64,000 nucleotides of DNA. It comes from Olavius algarvensis Delta 4 endosymbiont. Its GTDB lineage: Bacteria > Desulfobacterota > Desulfobacteria > Desulfobacterales > CAJINA01. The position numbers were made by a program, and so were the translations under genes. Shown piece by piece: positions 27,419 through 37,063 of this stretch; positions within the stretch are counted from its first letter, which is position 1, and each line of letters starts with the position of its first letter. The DNA lies in assembly GCA_905176665.1 (NCBI GenBank), contig CAJINA010000157.1, forward strand, positions 1 to 64,000, written 5' to 3'. Under the pieces are notes generated by a model. That model was given only the letters and a program-made list of their open reading frames with translations. It did no database searches and was not told the origin of the DNA.

Positions 27419-28448
27419 ACTGCCAGAATGGACGGGCTAGTGCTGCCGTCTCCTCTGGTGCATTGAATGTGGCCATGTCTCCCAGCATGACTTCATAGCC
27501 GGTATGGTCGTTTCTAACCCACGGCGCATAATTGGAGCGGGCCAGGATCCGGAGCCGCAATTCAAGACGGCTGGCGCTGTTCTCGATTGCCAGCAAGCCC
27601 AGGTTGTAGCCATTGCGATGCAGACTACGATAGAATTTCTGGGTACTGAGCACCCCGCGTGACAGGTCCTGCCAAAGCGTTGTATCGAGGTCCTGCATGG
27701 AAGCGGCCCCCGGCAGGATCCCCCAGATTTCGAAAAATCCTTCCGGTGCAAAGGCTGCCAGCCATTGCCAATCGCCGGATTGCCCGATCATGCGAGCACC
27801 GGCGGCCTGCTCATGGGCCAGGTAATCGGTAAAAAGACCCCGGCCGGACTGGAGGCCATACGCGTGGGCCCTGTTTTCTAAAAACCGAATATGATTGGGA
27901 GGATATCGATCGGCATGGACTTGCAGGTGCGGGTGTACCAGGGATCCACCGGCCGACGGTAGATGATTCTGAGTAATGGCCATGTAGACGGCCTCAGGGT
28001 CCGATGCCAGCACCTTGTTCAGATAGTCCCGGCAGTTCCTGAAGCTGTCGGCGTAGGATTGTACCGAGGCTTGCCCGATTTTCACAAAGTGGCGATTGTC
28101 AAAGAGACTCACTGCCGAGTAGCGTCCATATGGAAAGAGGTTGGGAAAAAGGGTGGAGGTACCCAATTCAAGACGATCCGTACCACCTAAATTGTCCGCG
28201 AGGGTTGGTGTCTGCATTGCAAGCTGCGGCTGACAAAAAGGGCAGACGGCCTGTTCTTGGGCAGCCGGCGGGGGCTCGGGCAGGGCGTCCACTGCGGTTT
28301 CCTTTTCGGCCGCCCGGGCAAAGGTGACCCGTGCCGTGCGACCGGTAATGGGATCGGTGCGGATTTCCACCGGCTTTTCAACCAGGGTGCCACCCGGTTC
28401 TACGATTCGGGAGGTCAGCATCTCTACCTGAAAATGAAGCTCTACCAT
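27417..28448 (-). CDS. GalT-like nucleotidyltransferase
   Basis: A 343-residue protein of the galactose-1-phosphate uridylyltransferase/HIT superfamily. The active-site triad is visible as LVHPHLQVH (HPHxQ, about residue 175). Zinc-site-like CPFC occurs near residue 68, and a second half-domain has RNGYNLGLLAIENS. Start ATG 28448 has TGGAG eight nucleotides before it; seven further N-terminal codons upstream are less likely. Substrate cannot be assigned: family members transfer UMP or AMP between sugar phosphates or polyphosphates. No galactose genes are nearby. The TAG stop abuts PAL 3. Confidence 0.82.
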   Translation of the reverse strand: MVELHFQVEMLTSRIVEPGGTLVEKPVEIRTDPITGRTARVTFARAAEKETAVDALPEPPPAAQEQAVCPFCQPQLAMQTPTLADNLGGTDRLELGTSTLFPNLFPYGRYSAVSLFDNRHFVKIGQASVQSYADSFRNCRDYLNKVLASDPEAVYMAITQNHLPSAGGSLVHPHLQVHADRYPPNHIRFLENRAHAYGLQSGRGLFTDYLAHEQAAGARMIGQSGDWQWLAAFAPEGFFEIWGILPGAASMQDLDTTLWQDLSRGVLSTQKFYRSLHRNGYNLGLLAIENSASRLELRLRILARSNYAPWVRNDHTGYEVMLGDMATFNAPEETAALARPFWQ

Positions 28449-28505
28449 TGATTGTGCTCCAGAGTTCATTTTACCCAGGGCATCACGGCTGCCGTTCAGT
28501 TAGGC

Positions 28506-29351
28506 CTAACCGGCTAGCAGAAAAGCTCGGATCGCCCGCCGGGTGAGTGTCAGGCTATGCGGGTCAGAAAGGAAGTGATCACTGTTAATAGCCTGGAATG
28601 TTACCGGCGAACACACCCTTCTAATGCAGTCCATACTGGCGTTTCTAAGAAGACCGCCACCAATATCCAATATAGGGTCCCGGCTGCTGTAAATACATAG
28701 GGCCGCTGTTTGCGGCAAAGAGAAATCAAACTCGACATTTGATGAAAGCCATTCAAACAGTACTTTCAAAACCCTGGTTCTATTGCGGTTCAGCGTACCA
28801 AAACCAGTCACACCACGCGCAATATTGGGAAAGAGTAATTCCAAGTAGCTGTCAATTGACCTTTTAAGGCTTTCAGCCGGCTTTTTTAATGAAAAACCCT
28901 GTCGGCAGCAGCGATATAACGCCTGCAGGAAAGTTCCCTGGAAAAATTCGGTGAGCGGGTTGATGAATACGATTTTTTTAAACGGCTCTCCGGATTTCAG
29001 GGTCCCGAAGAGCATGGGAATCGTAGCATAGCATGCCGCGATCCCATAAAAAGGCACCCCTGCCCGGTGCGCTCGTTCGGCCGCCATGGAGAGCATGATG
29101 CGGGTGTCTTGTTCGGAAGATGCGAGTGAAAACCTTCCCCCGGATTCACCATGTCCCGAGTAATTGAAGGAAAAGAGATCCAGGTCGTTCTTGCACAGCC
29201 ATCGAAAGGCAGCCAATTACTGGGCCGGCCCCCCACCGATCAAAGGCGGGATGAACACCAGCCCCCTTGGGTTGGCTACCCGGGTCTGAACCCATTGAAG
29301 CACCTCGCCACCGCGTGATACCGGGGTATATTCAGTCAATAATGCTCTCAA
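28506..29351 (-). pseudogene. Alpha/beta hydrolase gene interrupted by an in-frame TAA
   Basis: The frame from 29216 to 28506 encodes an alpha/beta-hydrolase-like protein (FSFNYSGHGESGGRF near its start, final histidine region INSDHFLSDPHSL). Reading the same frame further upstream gives RGLVFIPPLIGGGPAQ, the expected first strand, but a TAA at 29217-29219 separates the two. The frame stays open back to 29387; TTG 29351 is a possible start. A one-base change from CAA (Gln) would create the stop. The usual nucleophile elbow reads GIAAC without serine, so the ancestor may already have been non-catalytic or unusual. A shorter protein starting at TTG 29216 would lack strand one. Confidence 0.7.
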
Positions 29352-29531
29352 ACCGTGACATTCTTCTCTGTTTACGTGTTGTCCCGACTATTCCAAAGAT
29401 CCTTATCGGAATCAAGCATCAAAACCAGCACTTAACGTTAACTGGGTTAACATTAAAGTATTATTAGGGATATACCGATATAACATACGTCAATGGTAGT
29501 ATTTAATTTGTTCTTTTGCCAGGAGATTAGA

Positions 29532-30017
29532 ATGAAATTTAATATCAGCACGTTATCGGTTGCATTGGTGACCAGTATATTTCTGGGTCTAACTGTTGGA
29601 TCGGTCCCTATTCCGGCCCAGGATGTTGCAGCTAAAACCTACATCGGTTCCGAGGCCTGCGCGGCCTGCCATGAAGGTGAATGCGAGACGTTTTCCCAGC
29701 ATGCCCGCAAGGCCAAATCGTTTCATAGTGTTGAAATTATGAAAAAAGGGCTGACACCCGAAGAGGAAAAGGGCTGTTACAAATGCCATACGACCGGTTA
29801 TGGGCAGCCGGGTGGTTTTGTCTCCCTATAGAAGACCCCCCATTTAAAGAATAATGGTTGCGAGGTTTGCCACGGCCCCGGAAGTGTCCATGCCGAATCA
29901 GAAGATCCGGAAGAGATTATTGCGGATGTGACCATGGATAGTTGTCTTGTCTGTCACAACCCTGAACGGGTGGCCGCGTTTAAATTTAAGCCGCTATTAT
30001 TTGGCGGGGCTCACTAG
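29532..30017 (+). pseudogene. Tetrahaem c554-like cytochrome gene interrupted by an in-frame TAG
   Basis: From ATG 29532 (GGAG ribosome site) the product has a signal peptide (about 24 residues ending IPAQ), then CAACH and CYKCH haem sites, and stops at TAG 29829-29831 just after GQPGGFVSL. The same frame continues past the stop without a break to 30017, with two more haem sites, CEVCHGPGSVH and CLVCH. This continuation is the expected second half of a cytochrome c554-type multihaem protein. One nonsense change therefore splits an otherwise intact periplasmic cytochrome. Readthrough or sequence error are alternatives. It lies just upstream of a haem-c chemoreceptor gene. Confidence 0.8.
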
Positions 30018-30216
30018 TCCCGTCCACAAACGCAAGATTTGAGCACAGTACTGCCTTTACCGAATTTCAAGGTCCGCAACCTAGTCCGTGCTCCGCTTGC
30101 GGGTTTAAATTGCTCTGGCTTTGTGCGGAACCAGAATCTAACAAGTGTGATCTGACACTCAAGAGAGAATATTTTTACGAATCATTTCAATTTGTTCGGC
30201 TGTGAGGAAAAAAGGT

Positions 30217-31722
30217 ATGAAACTTTATCGGTTTATCAATGAACACCTCTGGATTAAGGTTCTATTCCCGATTCTGTGTGTTATGACTGTCGTAATAGGC
30301 GCGATTATTGCCGTAAATATATACAGTCAAAAAAATACCATTGAAGATCAGGCCCGGGAGAACAGCCTTTCTTTAGCGACATCAATAGAGGGCGGCATGT
30401 TCGATGCCTTGGCTATCGGTGACAATGACACTGTGCGACGTCAGTTTGCCCGTCTGCATGATAAGGCCGCTAACCTGGAGGTATTTGTCTTTGATTTCAA
30501 CCGGGATGTGGCGTTTTCAACTCGTCCTGATGCGGCGCATGAAAAACTGGATACGCTTGTATCCAGCCAAGGTCCAATTGCCCTTGTCGAAAAAATGCTG
30601 GCCTCCGGTGAGGCCCCTTCCCATCCCATTGATGAAATCATCGAAGGCAAGGCATATCAAAGCGTTTTGAAACCGATTATGAATGAATCCAGGTGTTTTC
30701 ATTGTCATGGCAGCTCACGTAAAGTGCTTGGGGGCACGCAGGTCCGGGTATCTATGGAAAAATCATTTGCAGCGTTACAGCGTGCAGGCAACACCAGTTT
30801 TTACATGGGTACCGCGGGCGCTGCTGTTTTGATATTGGCGACTTATCTCCTGTTTCACACAATGGTGAACATTCCTGTGAGAAACATGCTGGATATGGCC
30901 GGCAAGATGAATTTTGGCGATTTTTCCCACTCGGTGGATGTAAAAGGCCGTGATGAGATCAGCCACATGGGCAGCCGCATGAATGATGTGAATGAGAGTC
31001 TGCGTTCCATGATTAAAGAAATCATGGACGCCTCCCATCGCTTGTCCCGAGTCTCCAGTGAGCAGGCCGCATCATTGGAGGAAACCAGTGCGGCCGTCGA
31101 GCAGACCGCTAGCACGATTAACAAGAATTCCGAAAATGCGCATCAGGCGGATGAAATGAGGCAGGGCGTGCGCGATGAGGTCGACCGCGCCAACGAATCC
31201 ATGGACCAGTTGACGGCGGCCATGAAAGAAATAAGCCAGTCCAGTGAAGAAACGGCCAAGATTGTCGGGACCATCGATGAGATTGCGTTTCAAACCAACC
31301 TGCTGGCTTTGGATGCCGCGGTCGAAGCGGCCCGAGCCGGAGAGGCCGGCGCCGGTTTTGCAGTTGTGGCCGATGAAGTGCGCAACCTTGCCATTCGGGC
31401 TGCCGATGCCGCCAAGAACACACATTCCTTGATTGAAAAGACGGTGGGTAACATCAAGGCGGGGGCCGGTATGATGAACACCGTCAACGACGCTTTCCAC
31501 GCGGCATCCGATCGGACCGTCAACGCCGGGCAGCTGGTAAATGAAATCGCCCAGGCTTCAAGAGAACAGGCTCAGGGGATGGAAATGGTGAATAAGGCTA
31601 TCACCGAAATTGATCAGGGGGTTCAGGACACCGCCGTCAGCGCCGAGGAATTGAACGCATCAACTTCAGCATTCAAAATTGAGGCCGATACATCCAAAAC
31701 ACCACTTCTGCCGAAACCGTAA
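30217..31722 (+). CDS. Methyl-accepting chemotaxis protein with a periplasmic haem-c motif
   Basis: A 501-residue chemoreceptor. One N-terminal helix (residues about 14-37), a periplasmic sensor domain, a second helix (about 195-215), HAMP, and the cytoplasmic signalling domain with the hairpin tip [20 protein letters not shown]. The sensor domain contains CFHCHG near residue 163, a c-type haem binding motif preceded by [13 protein letters not shown], as in haem-c (DUF3365/Tll0287-like) sensors. It likely senses redox state, O2 or NO. Start ATG 30217 follows GAGG/AAAGG; the longer GTG frame from 30202 is not needed. The neighbouring broken cytochrome hints at a past functional link. Confidence 0.9.
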   Translation: MKLYRFINEHLWIKVLFPILCVMTVVIGAIIAVNIYSQKNTIEDQARENSLSLATSIEGGMFDALAIGDNDTVRRQFARLHDKAANLEVFVFDFNRDVAFSTRPDAAHEKLDTLVSSQGPIALVEKMLASGEAPSHPIDEIIEGKAYQSVLKPIMNESRCFHCHGSSRKVLGGTQVRVSMEKSFAALQRAGNTSFYMGTAGAAVLILATYLLFHTMVNIPVRNMLDMAGKMNFGDFSHSVDVKGRDEISHMGSRMNDVNESLRSMIKEIMDASHRLSRVSSEQAASLEETSAAVEQTASTINKNSENAHQADEMRQGVRDEVDRANESMDQLTAAMKEISQSSEETAKIVGTIDEIAFQTNLLALDAAVEAARAGEAGAGFAVVADEVRNLAIRAADAAKNTHSLIEKTVGNIKAGAGMMNTVNDAFHAASDRTVNAGQLVNEIAQASREQAQGMEMVNKAITEIDQGVQDTAVSAEELNASTSAFKIEADTSKTPLLPKP

Positions 31723-31807
31723 TAATTTTCGGATCCGACCCGGTGCACCAGATAGAAGGATAATTTTTTTGCAGCTGCCTGGGGCAGTTGCTTAAGGATT
31801 GTGGTCT

Positions 31808-32260
31808 TTATAATTGTGGTAAGATCCGATCTATGTGCGCTTCAATAATTCCAAACACTTTTTGATAAAGTGCCAGTGACCCACCCATGGGGTCCTGGAC
31901 GATATGCTTTCTTTTAGGTTTGCCCGGCCAGGCGCCCAACAGCGCAATGCGATCACTGTACCAGGGATAAAAAGTATTTAGAAATGACACGTGGCCCGGC
32001 TCCATGCAGAGGACCAGGTCTGCTGTCTGGAGTTCTTCGCCGGACATGGGCCGTGAGCGGTGATCCGATATATCGATGCCGTTTTCCACACAGACCTGCT
32101 GGGCCAGATCCGTGGCCGGGGAATCATCCAGGCCTTGAACGCCCATGGAAGCGACGGTCCGGTCGCTATCCCCGGCATCCAGCCAGCGTTGCCTCAAGAT
32201 GCCCTCAGCCATCGGGCTGCGGCAGATGTTGCCTGTGCATACAAAAATAATATCCGGCAT
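31808..32260 (-). CDS. Low-molecular-weight protein-tyrosine phosphatase
   Basis: A 150-residue cytosolic phosphatase. The P-loop VCTGNICRSPMAEG (CX5R; nucleophile Cys8, Arg14) is intact at the N terminus. The general-acid loop reads DPMGGS instead of the usual DPYG/DPF, but the aspartate is retained. These enzymes dephosphorylate tyrosine-phosphorylated polysaccharide kinases or arsenate-reductase-like substrates; no tyrosine kinase gene is nearby. It lies 18 bp downstream of the MoCo-carrier gene on the same strand. Confidence 0.92.
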   Translation of the reverse strand: MPDIIFVCTGNICRSPMAEGILRQRWLDAGDSDRTVASMGVQGLDDSPATDLAQQVCVENGIDISDHRSRPMSGEELQTADLVLCMEPGHVSFLNTFYPWYSDRIALLGAWPGKPKRKHIVQDPMGGSLALYQKVFGIIEAHIDRILPQL

Positions 32261-32278
32261 AACCTATCCTTCTGTTGT

Positions 32279-33076
32279 TTACCTCACCAATCTTAGACGA
32301 TGTGTTTTCGAAAGCTGTTTCCAGAGTTCGGTAATAATGGCCATGGCCGGTTCGGGTTCACCGGCCAGCTCTTCATCCAAATAGCGGGTGCAGGAGGCCA
32401 TCAGCAGGTCGTTGCCCCGGCCCAGGGCAAACTCATCACTCAGGTAGATGTCCAGGGCCTGGAGCAGACTTTCCAAATGCTCTCTTTGCAAATGGGCTAT
32501 GGCGCTTTTATCTCTCAGGCGGAGCTGTTCTATCAGGACGGCCACGGCCTGATCGACTGTTTCAGGCAAATTGATCCGGGTGCTGGCGGCATCGCGGCCG
32601 GGCAGCTGCACGAGGCCCAGGTAATAGGCACTTTCCAGGATGTCAGCTGTGGCCTGGTAGATATGCGGGTCCTCGCTGGCCCGAGGGCCGGCCACGTTCA
32701 GCACACGGATATCGTAGGCTTTCACCCAGTCATTGATCACCCGGGCGGCATCGAAGGCAGCCTGGGTATTCAAATCAATGTGCAGCCAGGGACGGCCATG
32801 GTGTTGGGCCAACTGCTGCGTCAGGCGGGAACCCCCGGAAAGCGAGCCGTGGGAAAAGATAACGGTTGCTTCGGCTGAAATCACGGTTTTTTCCGTACGT
32901 GCCTGATATTCTGCGGAGGGCATCTCTTGCAGGCGGTATTTATCCGCAAGCGGACCGGCTTCAGTTTTGCGGCCTTTTGGTATCCAGCCGCCATGTTCGA
33001 TTCCCAATCGAATCGCTGTATCCAGGGCCCCCTGGTCAGCACCGGTTTGTCCTCCCGAGATAATTTTTTCAATCAC
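32279..33076 (-). CDS. Putative molybdenum-carrier domain fused to a DUF6794-like helical domain
   Basis: A 265-residue protein. Residues 1-150 match the putative molybdenum carrier family (Rossmann-like, related to DprA/YpsA): IISGGQTGADQGALDTAI, then GGWIPKGRKTEAG, and HGSLSGGSRLT. The C-terminal ~100 residues (LPETVDQAVAVLIEQL ... LGRGNDLLMASC) resemble the helical DUF6794-type domain. The fusion of these two parts is not one I know as standard. Function in cofactor handling is inferred from the family name only. It is followed by the LMW phosphatase gene. Confidence 0.75.
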   Translation of the reverse strand: MIEKIISGGQTGADQGALDTAIRLGIEHGGWIPKGRKTEAGPLADKYRLQEMPSAEYQARTEKTVISAEATVIFSHGSLSGGSRLTQQLAQHHGRPWLHIDLNTQAAFDAARVINDWVKAYDIRVLNVAGPRASEDPHIYQATADILESAYYLGLVQLPGRDAASTRINLPETVDQAVAVLIEQLRLRDKSAIAHLQREHLESLLQALDIYLSDEFALGRGNDLLMASCTRYLDEELAGEPEPAMAIITELWKQLSKTHRLRLVR

Positions 33077-33261
33077 GGCCGCTTTCCACGCTTATGCAGG
33101 TCAGGAATGTAATCAACATAGCCTCTGTTTCTGTAAGAATATTGTACAGCATTCCGGGGATTGCAATACAAAAGGCGCATATTGCTTTAAGCCAGCAGGT
33201 GGTTTATGGATATGAAAACGCTTGACCTGCAATCAAGCAAGCCTTTGATACGGAGGGTGTC

Positions 33262-34404
33262 ATGCAGATTGCATCAAAACTGCCGGATGTGGGTGTCACC
33301 ATATTCACGGTGATGACCCCGCTGGCCATCGAAAGCGGGGCCATCAACCTGTCACAGGGGTTTCCAGATTTCGATGCCGATCCCAAGCTCAAAGAGTTGG
33401 TCTGGCAATACATGCAGGCCGGTCAAAACCAGTATGCCCCTATGCAGGGGATCCTGGCACTGCGGGAAAAGATCGCCGCCAAGACAGAGGCTTTGTATGG
33501 GCGCGCCTGTGATCCGGCCACGGAGATTACCGTGACGGCCGGCGCCACCGAGGGGTTGTTTGCCGCCATTAGCGCCGCTGTCCAGCCGGGCGATGAGGTT
33601 ATTGTTCTGGAGCCGGCCTATGATGCCTATGTGCCTGTCATTGAACTTAACGGGGGCCGACCGGTTTTCGTCAAAATGACGTTTCCCGATTACCGGATAG
33701 ACTGGGCAACCTTGATAAGCGCACTTACTTCAGAAACCCGGATGATCATCCTGAATTCGCCCCACAACCCCACCGGGGCGATGCTTTCCACGGGCGACCT
33801 GCAGCGCCTGGGTGACCTTGTTGAGGGGACCGACATCCTTATTTTGAGTGATGAAGTCTATGAGCACATTGTGTTCGATGGCCGGCAGCACGAGAGTATC
33901 CTGCGCTACCCGGCCCTGGCCGACCGCAGTTTTGTGATCAGCAGCTTCGGTAAAACCTATCACACTACCGGTTGGAAAGTGGGTTATTGCATAGCGCCGA
34001 CGGCGCTCTCCATCGAGTTTCAGAAGGTGCACCAGTTCCTGACTTTTGCGGTGAACACCCCGGTCCAGCACGCCTACGCCGAGTTTCTGGATAACCGGGA
34101 AGCGTACCTGGGCCTGGCGGCCTTCTATCAGGAAAAGCGGGACCTCTTCTTGAGCCTCATTGCAGATTCCCGGTTCAAAGCACTGCCTTGCTCCGGGACC
34201 TATTTCCAGATGCTGGATTATTCGGATATCCCCGATGCCCCGGATATGGAGTTTGCCCGTACGATCACGACTGAGCATAAGGTGGCGGCTATTCCGCCAT
34301 CCGTTTTCTACCATGACCGGACCGATGCCCGGGTGCTGCGGTTCTGCTTTGCCAAAACCGACGATACGTTGAAGGAGGCCGCGGAAAGACTATGTCGGAT
34401 CTAA
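33262..34404 (+). CDS. ybdL: YbdL-like methionine/glutamine-phenylpyruvate aminotransferase
   Basis: PLP-dependent class I aminotransferase of 380 residues. Features: INLSQGFPDFD near the N terminus; NSPHNPTGA (PLP contact); SDEVYEHIVFD; the Schiff-base lysine in SSFGKTYHTTGWKVGY; and FCFAKTD near the end. These match the YbdL subgroup that uses methionine or glutamine as donor for 2-oxo acids such as KMTB. The next gene is a YafV-type omega-amidase overlapping by 13 bp. The pair together form a known transaminase/omega-amidase route that salvages methionine and removes alpha-ketoglutaramate-type by-products. Ribosome site GGAGGG. Confidence 0.9.
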   Translation: MQIASKLPDVGVTIFTVMTPLAIESGAINLSQGFPDFDADPKLKELVWQYMQAGQNQYAPMQGILALREKIAAKTEALYGRACDPATEITVTAGATEGLFAAISAAVQPGDEVIVLEPAYDAYVPVIELNGGRPVFVKMTFPDYRIDWATLISALTSETRMIILNSPHNPTGAMLSTGDLQRLGDLVEGTDILILSDEVYEHIVFDGRQHESILRYPALADRSFVISSFGKTYHTTGWKVGYCIAPTALSIEFQKVHQFLTFAVNTPVQHAYAEFLDNREAYLGLAAFYQEKRDLFLSLIADSRFKALPCSGTYFQMLDYSDIPDAPDMEFARTITTEHKVAAIPPSVFYHDRTDARVLRFCFAKTDDTLKEAAERLCRI

Positions 34405-35186
34405 CTGTCACCATTGTCCAGAGCGAACTGGCCTGGGAGGACCCGGCGGCCAATTTGAAACGGTTTGACCAATCCCTGGCAAACCTGGGGGGTAAAACCG
34501 ACCTGGTGATACTTCCCGAGATGTTTTCCACGGGGTTTTCCATGCAGCCGGCGCCGGTGGCTCAGACCATGGACAGCGCCACGGTCCGCTGGCTGCAATC
34601 CACGGCCGCCGCCCTGGAAGCCCACCTGATGGGTAGCGTGATGATTGTAGAAGACGGGCGCTACTATAACCGGTTTATGTCCGCCGGCCCCGACGGAAAG
34701 CTGCAAACGTGTGATAAGCGCCACCTGTTCCGGATGCTGGGTGAAGACAACATCTATACCGGCGGGCAGCGCCTGCTGACCGTCACGATCAAGGGGTGGA
34801 AACTGCGCCCGTTCATTTGCTACGATCTGCGCTTTCCGGCCTGGTCCCGCAATCTCAACAACGATTACGATGTTGCCGTATACGTGGCCAATTGGCCGGC
34901 CAAACGGGCCGAACATTGGAAAGCGCTTTTAAAAGCGCGAGCCATCGAAAACCTGTGCTACGTCATCGGGGTCAACCGGGTGGGCGCCGACGGGAACGGG
35001 CTGGAATATTGCGGCGACTCGGCTGTCATCGACCCGGTGGGCAATACCCTGTTCACCATCCACAACGAACCGGCCGTGCGCACGGTAACCCTCTCCCGGG
35101 AGATTCTGGAAATTTGGCGTCGCGACTTTCCGGTCTGGTTGGATGCCGATCACGATGTTTTAGACCTTCCCGATCCCATCGCATGA
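34392..35186 (+). CDS. yafV: YafV-like omega-amidase (nitrilase family)
   Basis: A 264-residue carbon-nitrogen hydrolase. The catalytic Glu-Lys-Cys triad is visible: LPEMFSTGF, DKRHLFRM and FICYDLRFPAWSRN. It hydrolyses alpha-ketoglutaramate or similar omega-amides formed by the upstream aminotransferase, making transamination irreversible. It overlaps ybdL at its start and the EamA transporter at its stop (ATGA), so the three are one translational unit. Confidence 0.92.
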   Translation: MSDLTVTIVQSELAWEDPAANLKRFDQSLANLGGKTDLVILPEMFSTGFSMQPAPVAQTMDSATVRWLQSTAAALEAHLMGSVMIVEDGRYYNRFMSAGPDGKLQTCDKRHLFRMLGEDNIYTGGQRLLTVTIKGWKLRPFICYDLRFPAWSRNLNNDYDVAVYVANWPAKRAEHWKALLKARAIENLCYVIGVNRVGADGNGLEYCGDSAVIDPVGNTLFTIHNEPAVRTVTLSREILEIWRRDFPVWLDADHDVLDLPDPIA

Positions 35187-36085
35187 AGTCCCTGTTAAAC
35201 GCGTTCAACCGGACGCCGCCCTGGTTTCAGTTGACAGTTGGAGCGATTTTGATCAGTTTTTCAGGTGTTTATGTCAAGATTGCCCACGTTACGCCGGTCG
35301 TAGCCGGTTTCTACCGCATGCTGTTTGGCGGTATTGCCCTACTGGTTCTCGTTTTGGTACGCGCGGAGTTGCGCCTGAAAGGCGGCCGCTATATCTGGTA
35401 CGGGCTCTTTTGCAGTTTCTGGTTGGCCGTGGATCTGATCTTGTGGCACTTCAGCATCCACGTGAACGGTCCCGGACTGGCGACGATCCTGGCTAATTTC
35501 CAGGTCTTTTTCATGGCCCTGGCCGGTGTCTTCTTTCTCGGTGAAAAAATCAGCCTGAAGCTGGTGTTCTCCATACCGCTGGCCCTGCTGGGATTGTTTC
35601 TGGTGGTTGGCATTCAGTGGGAACGTCTGGGGGGAGATTACAAGCTGGGGGTATATGCCGGACTGATTGCGGCCATCTGCTATACGCTGTTCCTGTTGAG
35701 CCTGCGCAAGATTCAAAATTTGGAAGACCCGTTGTCCACTGCCGCCAACCTGACGGTGATCAGTTTCCTGACCGCAGTTTATTTAGCTGGAGATATCCAG
35801 CGTCAGGGCGGGAGTTTCCATATCCCGGACATACAAAGTACCCTGGCACTGATCGTATACGGGATTACCAGCCAGGCAATCGGCTGGTTGATCATTACCC
35901 GGGCCTTGCCGAAGATCAGGGCTTCCCTCGTGGGCATGATTCTATTGCTGCAGCCGGCCCTGGCGTTTGTGTGGGATGTGCTGTTCTTTGATCGGCCGAC
36001 GACCCTGGTCAGCCTGGTGGGGATTACCATTACCCTGGCAGCGATCTACCTGGGGGTTTCGGCCAAGCCGGCCTCACCAAAGTAG
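35183..36085 (+). CDS. EamA/DMT-family transporter
   Basis: A 300-residue inner-membrane permease with ten predicted helices in two EamA repeats (first near residues 15-140, second near 155-290). The start is the ATG overlapping the yafV stop as ATGA at 35183. A longer frame exists upstream, but it is only the shifted reading of yafV. Family members export amino acids or metabolites; the operon suggests an amino acid or keto acid, which is an inference. The TAG stop is followed at once by PAL 4. Confidence 0.88.
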   Translation: MKSLLNAFNRTPPWFQLTVGAILISFSGVYVKIAHVTPVVAGFYRMLFGGIALLVLVLVRAELRLKGGRYIWYGLFCSFWLAVDLILWHFSIHVNGPGLATILANFQVFFMALAGVFFLGEKISLKLVFSIPLALLGLFLVVGIQWERLGGDYKLGVYAGLIAAICYTLFLLSLRKIQNLEDPLSTAANLTVISFLTAVYLAGDIQRQGGSFHIPDIQSTLALIVYGITSQAIGWLIITRALPKIRASLVGMILLLQPALAFVWDVLFFDRPTTLVSLVGITITLAAIYLGVSAKPASPK

Positions 36086-36175
36086 AGGCTTTCTCAAAAA
36101 TGTCTTCTTGTCCGGCGTAGCTTGCAGAGCGAAGACGGGACCTTGAACCAAAATCCTGTTTTTGAGATGGCCCCT
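36084..36175 (+). repeat. PAL element 4 (short variant, about 92 bp)
   Basis: Arms AGAGGCTTTCTCAAAAA and TTTTTGAGATGGCCCC pair imperfectly. The centre differs from the other copies: GTCCGGCGTAGCTTGCAGAG followed by CGAAGACGGGAC forms its own hairpin, shared with PAL 2. The usual AATACT/AGTATT core is missing. The end CCTTGAACCAAAATCC is as in PAL 1. It begins at the EamA stop codon. Confidence 0.7.
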
Positions 36176-36178
36176 GGA

Positions 36179-37060
36179 TCAGACTGGGCAGTAACGGTTT
36201 GCTTCAAATACAACCCGGCCGGCATTGATCAGACCTTCCAGGTGCTTTCTCATGATTGCCCATTCTGCAAAGCGATAAAAGTCTTGCGGCTCCCGTGCTT
36301 TTAAATAGACCGTCCAGGCATTGATAATGTCCTCTTGGGACCGGGGCTGGTTTAGAAAAGCCAACAGCTTTTTCTCCCTTTTATCAATCACTTTCAGATA
36401 GTCGGACCATAAGTGGCCCGGCTGCGTTTCGAAAACGCCGGTTTCGTGACAGGTAAGCCAGATACGGGCGGGGACGGTTTCAAGTTTGCGGACGGAGGCA
36501 ATGGTGTCGGGTATACTGGATTCCCGGTCCCCGTACCAGGGCCCGAAGGGGGTCAGGTCGTAATCGCCGAGAAATAGCACCCCGGATTCCGGGAAAAAGA
36601 AGCACAGGTGCCCCGGCGTGTGCCCGGGGGTATGGATAATTTCCACGGTCAGACTCCCCAGTTTTCGGGTACCGGCTTCCAGTGATATCTGGGGCTGCCG
36701 CGGCCGAAAGTGAAACATGTCGGTGACAATGTCGCGCCAGCTGTTTCGAAAGGCCTGCTCCTGGATATCATATGCGTTCAGGAAGGTATCCACATCGGCC
36801 AGCGGCGGGGCATCCAGGGGGTGGATACCCAGGGGCAGGTCATCGAATAGGTCGAGGTCCATAAAATGGTCCTCGTGCCAGTGGCTAAGCCAGACCTGCT
36901 CCACACCTTCCTCATCGCGCAGCCGTTTCAAACGTTCGCGGTCAGAAGCGGGGTCGATGAGAATTTTAGCGGATTCGATATAAATTGAGTGGCAATAAGG
37001 ATACTTGCCCCGGTTGATACCCGGAATAAAACGCACCGGGCCGAAGACCTTTTCTTCCAT
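36179..37060 (-). CDS. MBL-fold metallohydrolase
   Basis: A 293-residue metallo-beta-lactamase-fold hydrolase. Metal ligands: LSHWHEDHFMD (HxHxDH, about residue 79), HTPGHTPGHLC (His), and LGDYDLTPFGPW (Asp). Substrate is unknown; members cleave thioesters, lactones or RNA. The C-terminal ~80 residues form a helical tail with a winged-helix-like look (LLAFLNQPRSQEDIINAW), as in some lactamase-like hydrolases such as LACTB2. It directly precedes PAL 4's far side and follows the NifU-like gene by 3 bp, so both are probably co-transcribed. Confidence 0.85.
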   Translation of the reverse strand: MEEKVFGPVRFIPGINRGKYPYCHSIYIESAKILIDPASDRERLKRLRDEEGVEQVWLSHWHEDHFMDLDLFDDLPLGIHPLDAPPLADVDTFLNAYDIQEQAFRNSWRDIVTDMFHFRPRQPQISLEAGTRKLGSLTVEIIHTPGHTPGHLCFFFPESGVLFLGDYDLTPFGPWYGDRESSIPDTIASVRKLETVPARIWLTCHETGVFETQPGHLWSDYLKVIDKREKKLLAFLNQPRSQEDIINAWTVYLKAREPQDFYRFAEWAIMRKHLEGLINAGRVVFEANRYCPV

Positions 37061-37063
37061 GGG

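Noticed and set aside
31755..31795. Hairpin GCAGCTGCC..GGCAGTTGC after the chemoreceptor gene as a terminator
   Set aside because: The T run lies before the stem, not after it, on the relevant strand.
34796..35182. N-terminal extension of the EamA transporter frame
   Set aside because: This part is the out-of-frame shadow of yafV; the ATG at 35183 gives a normal ten-helix protein.
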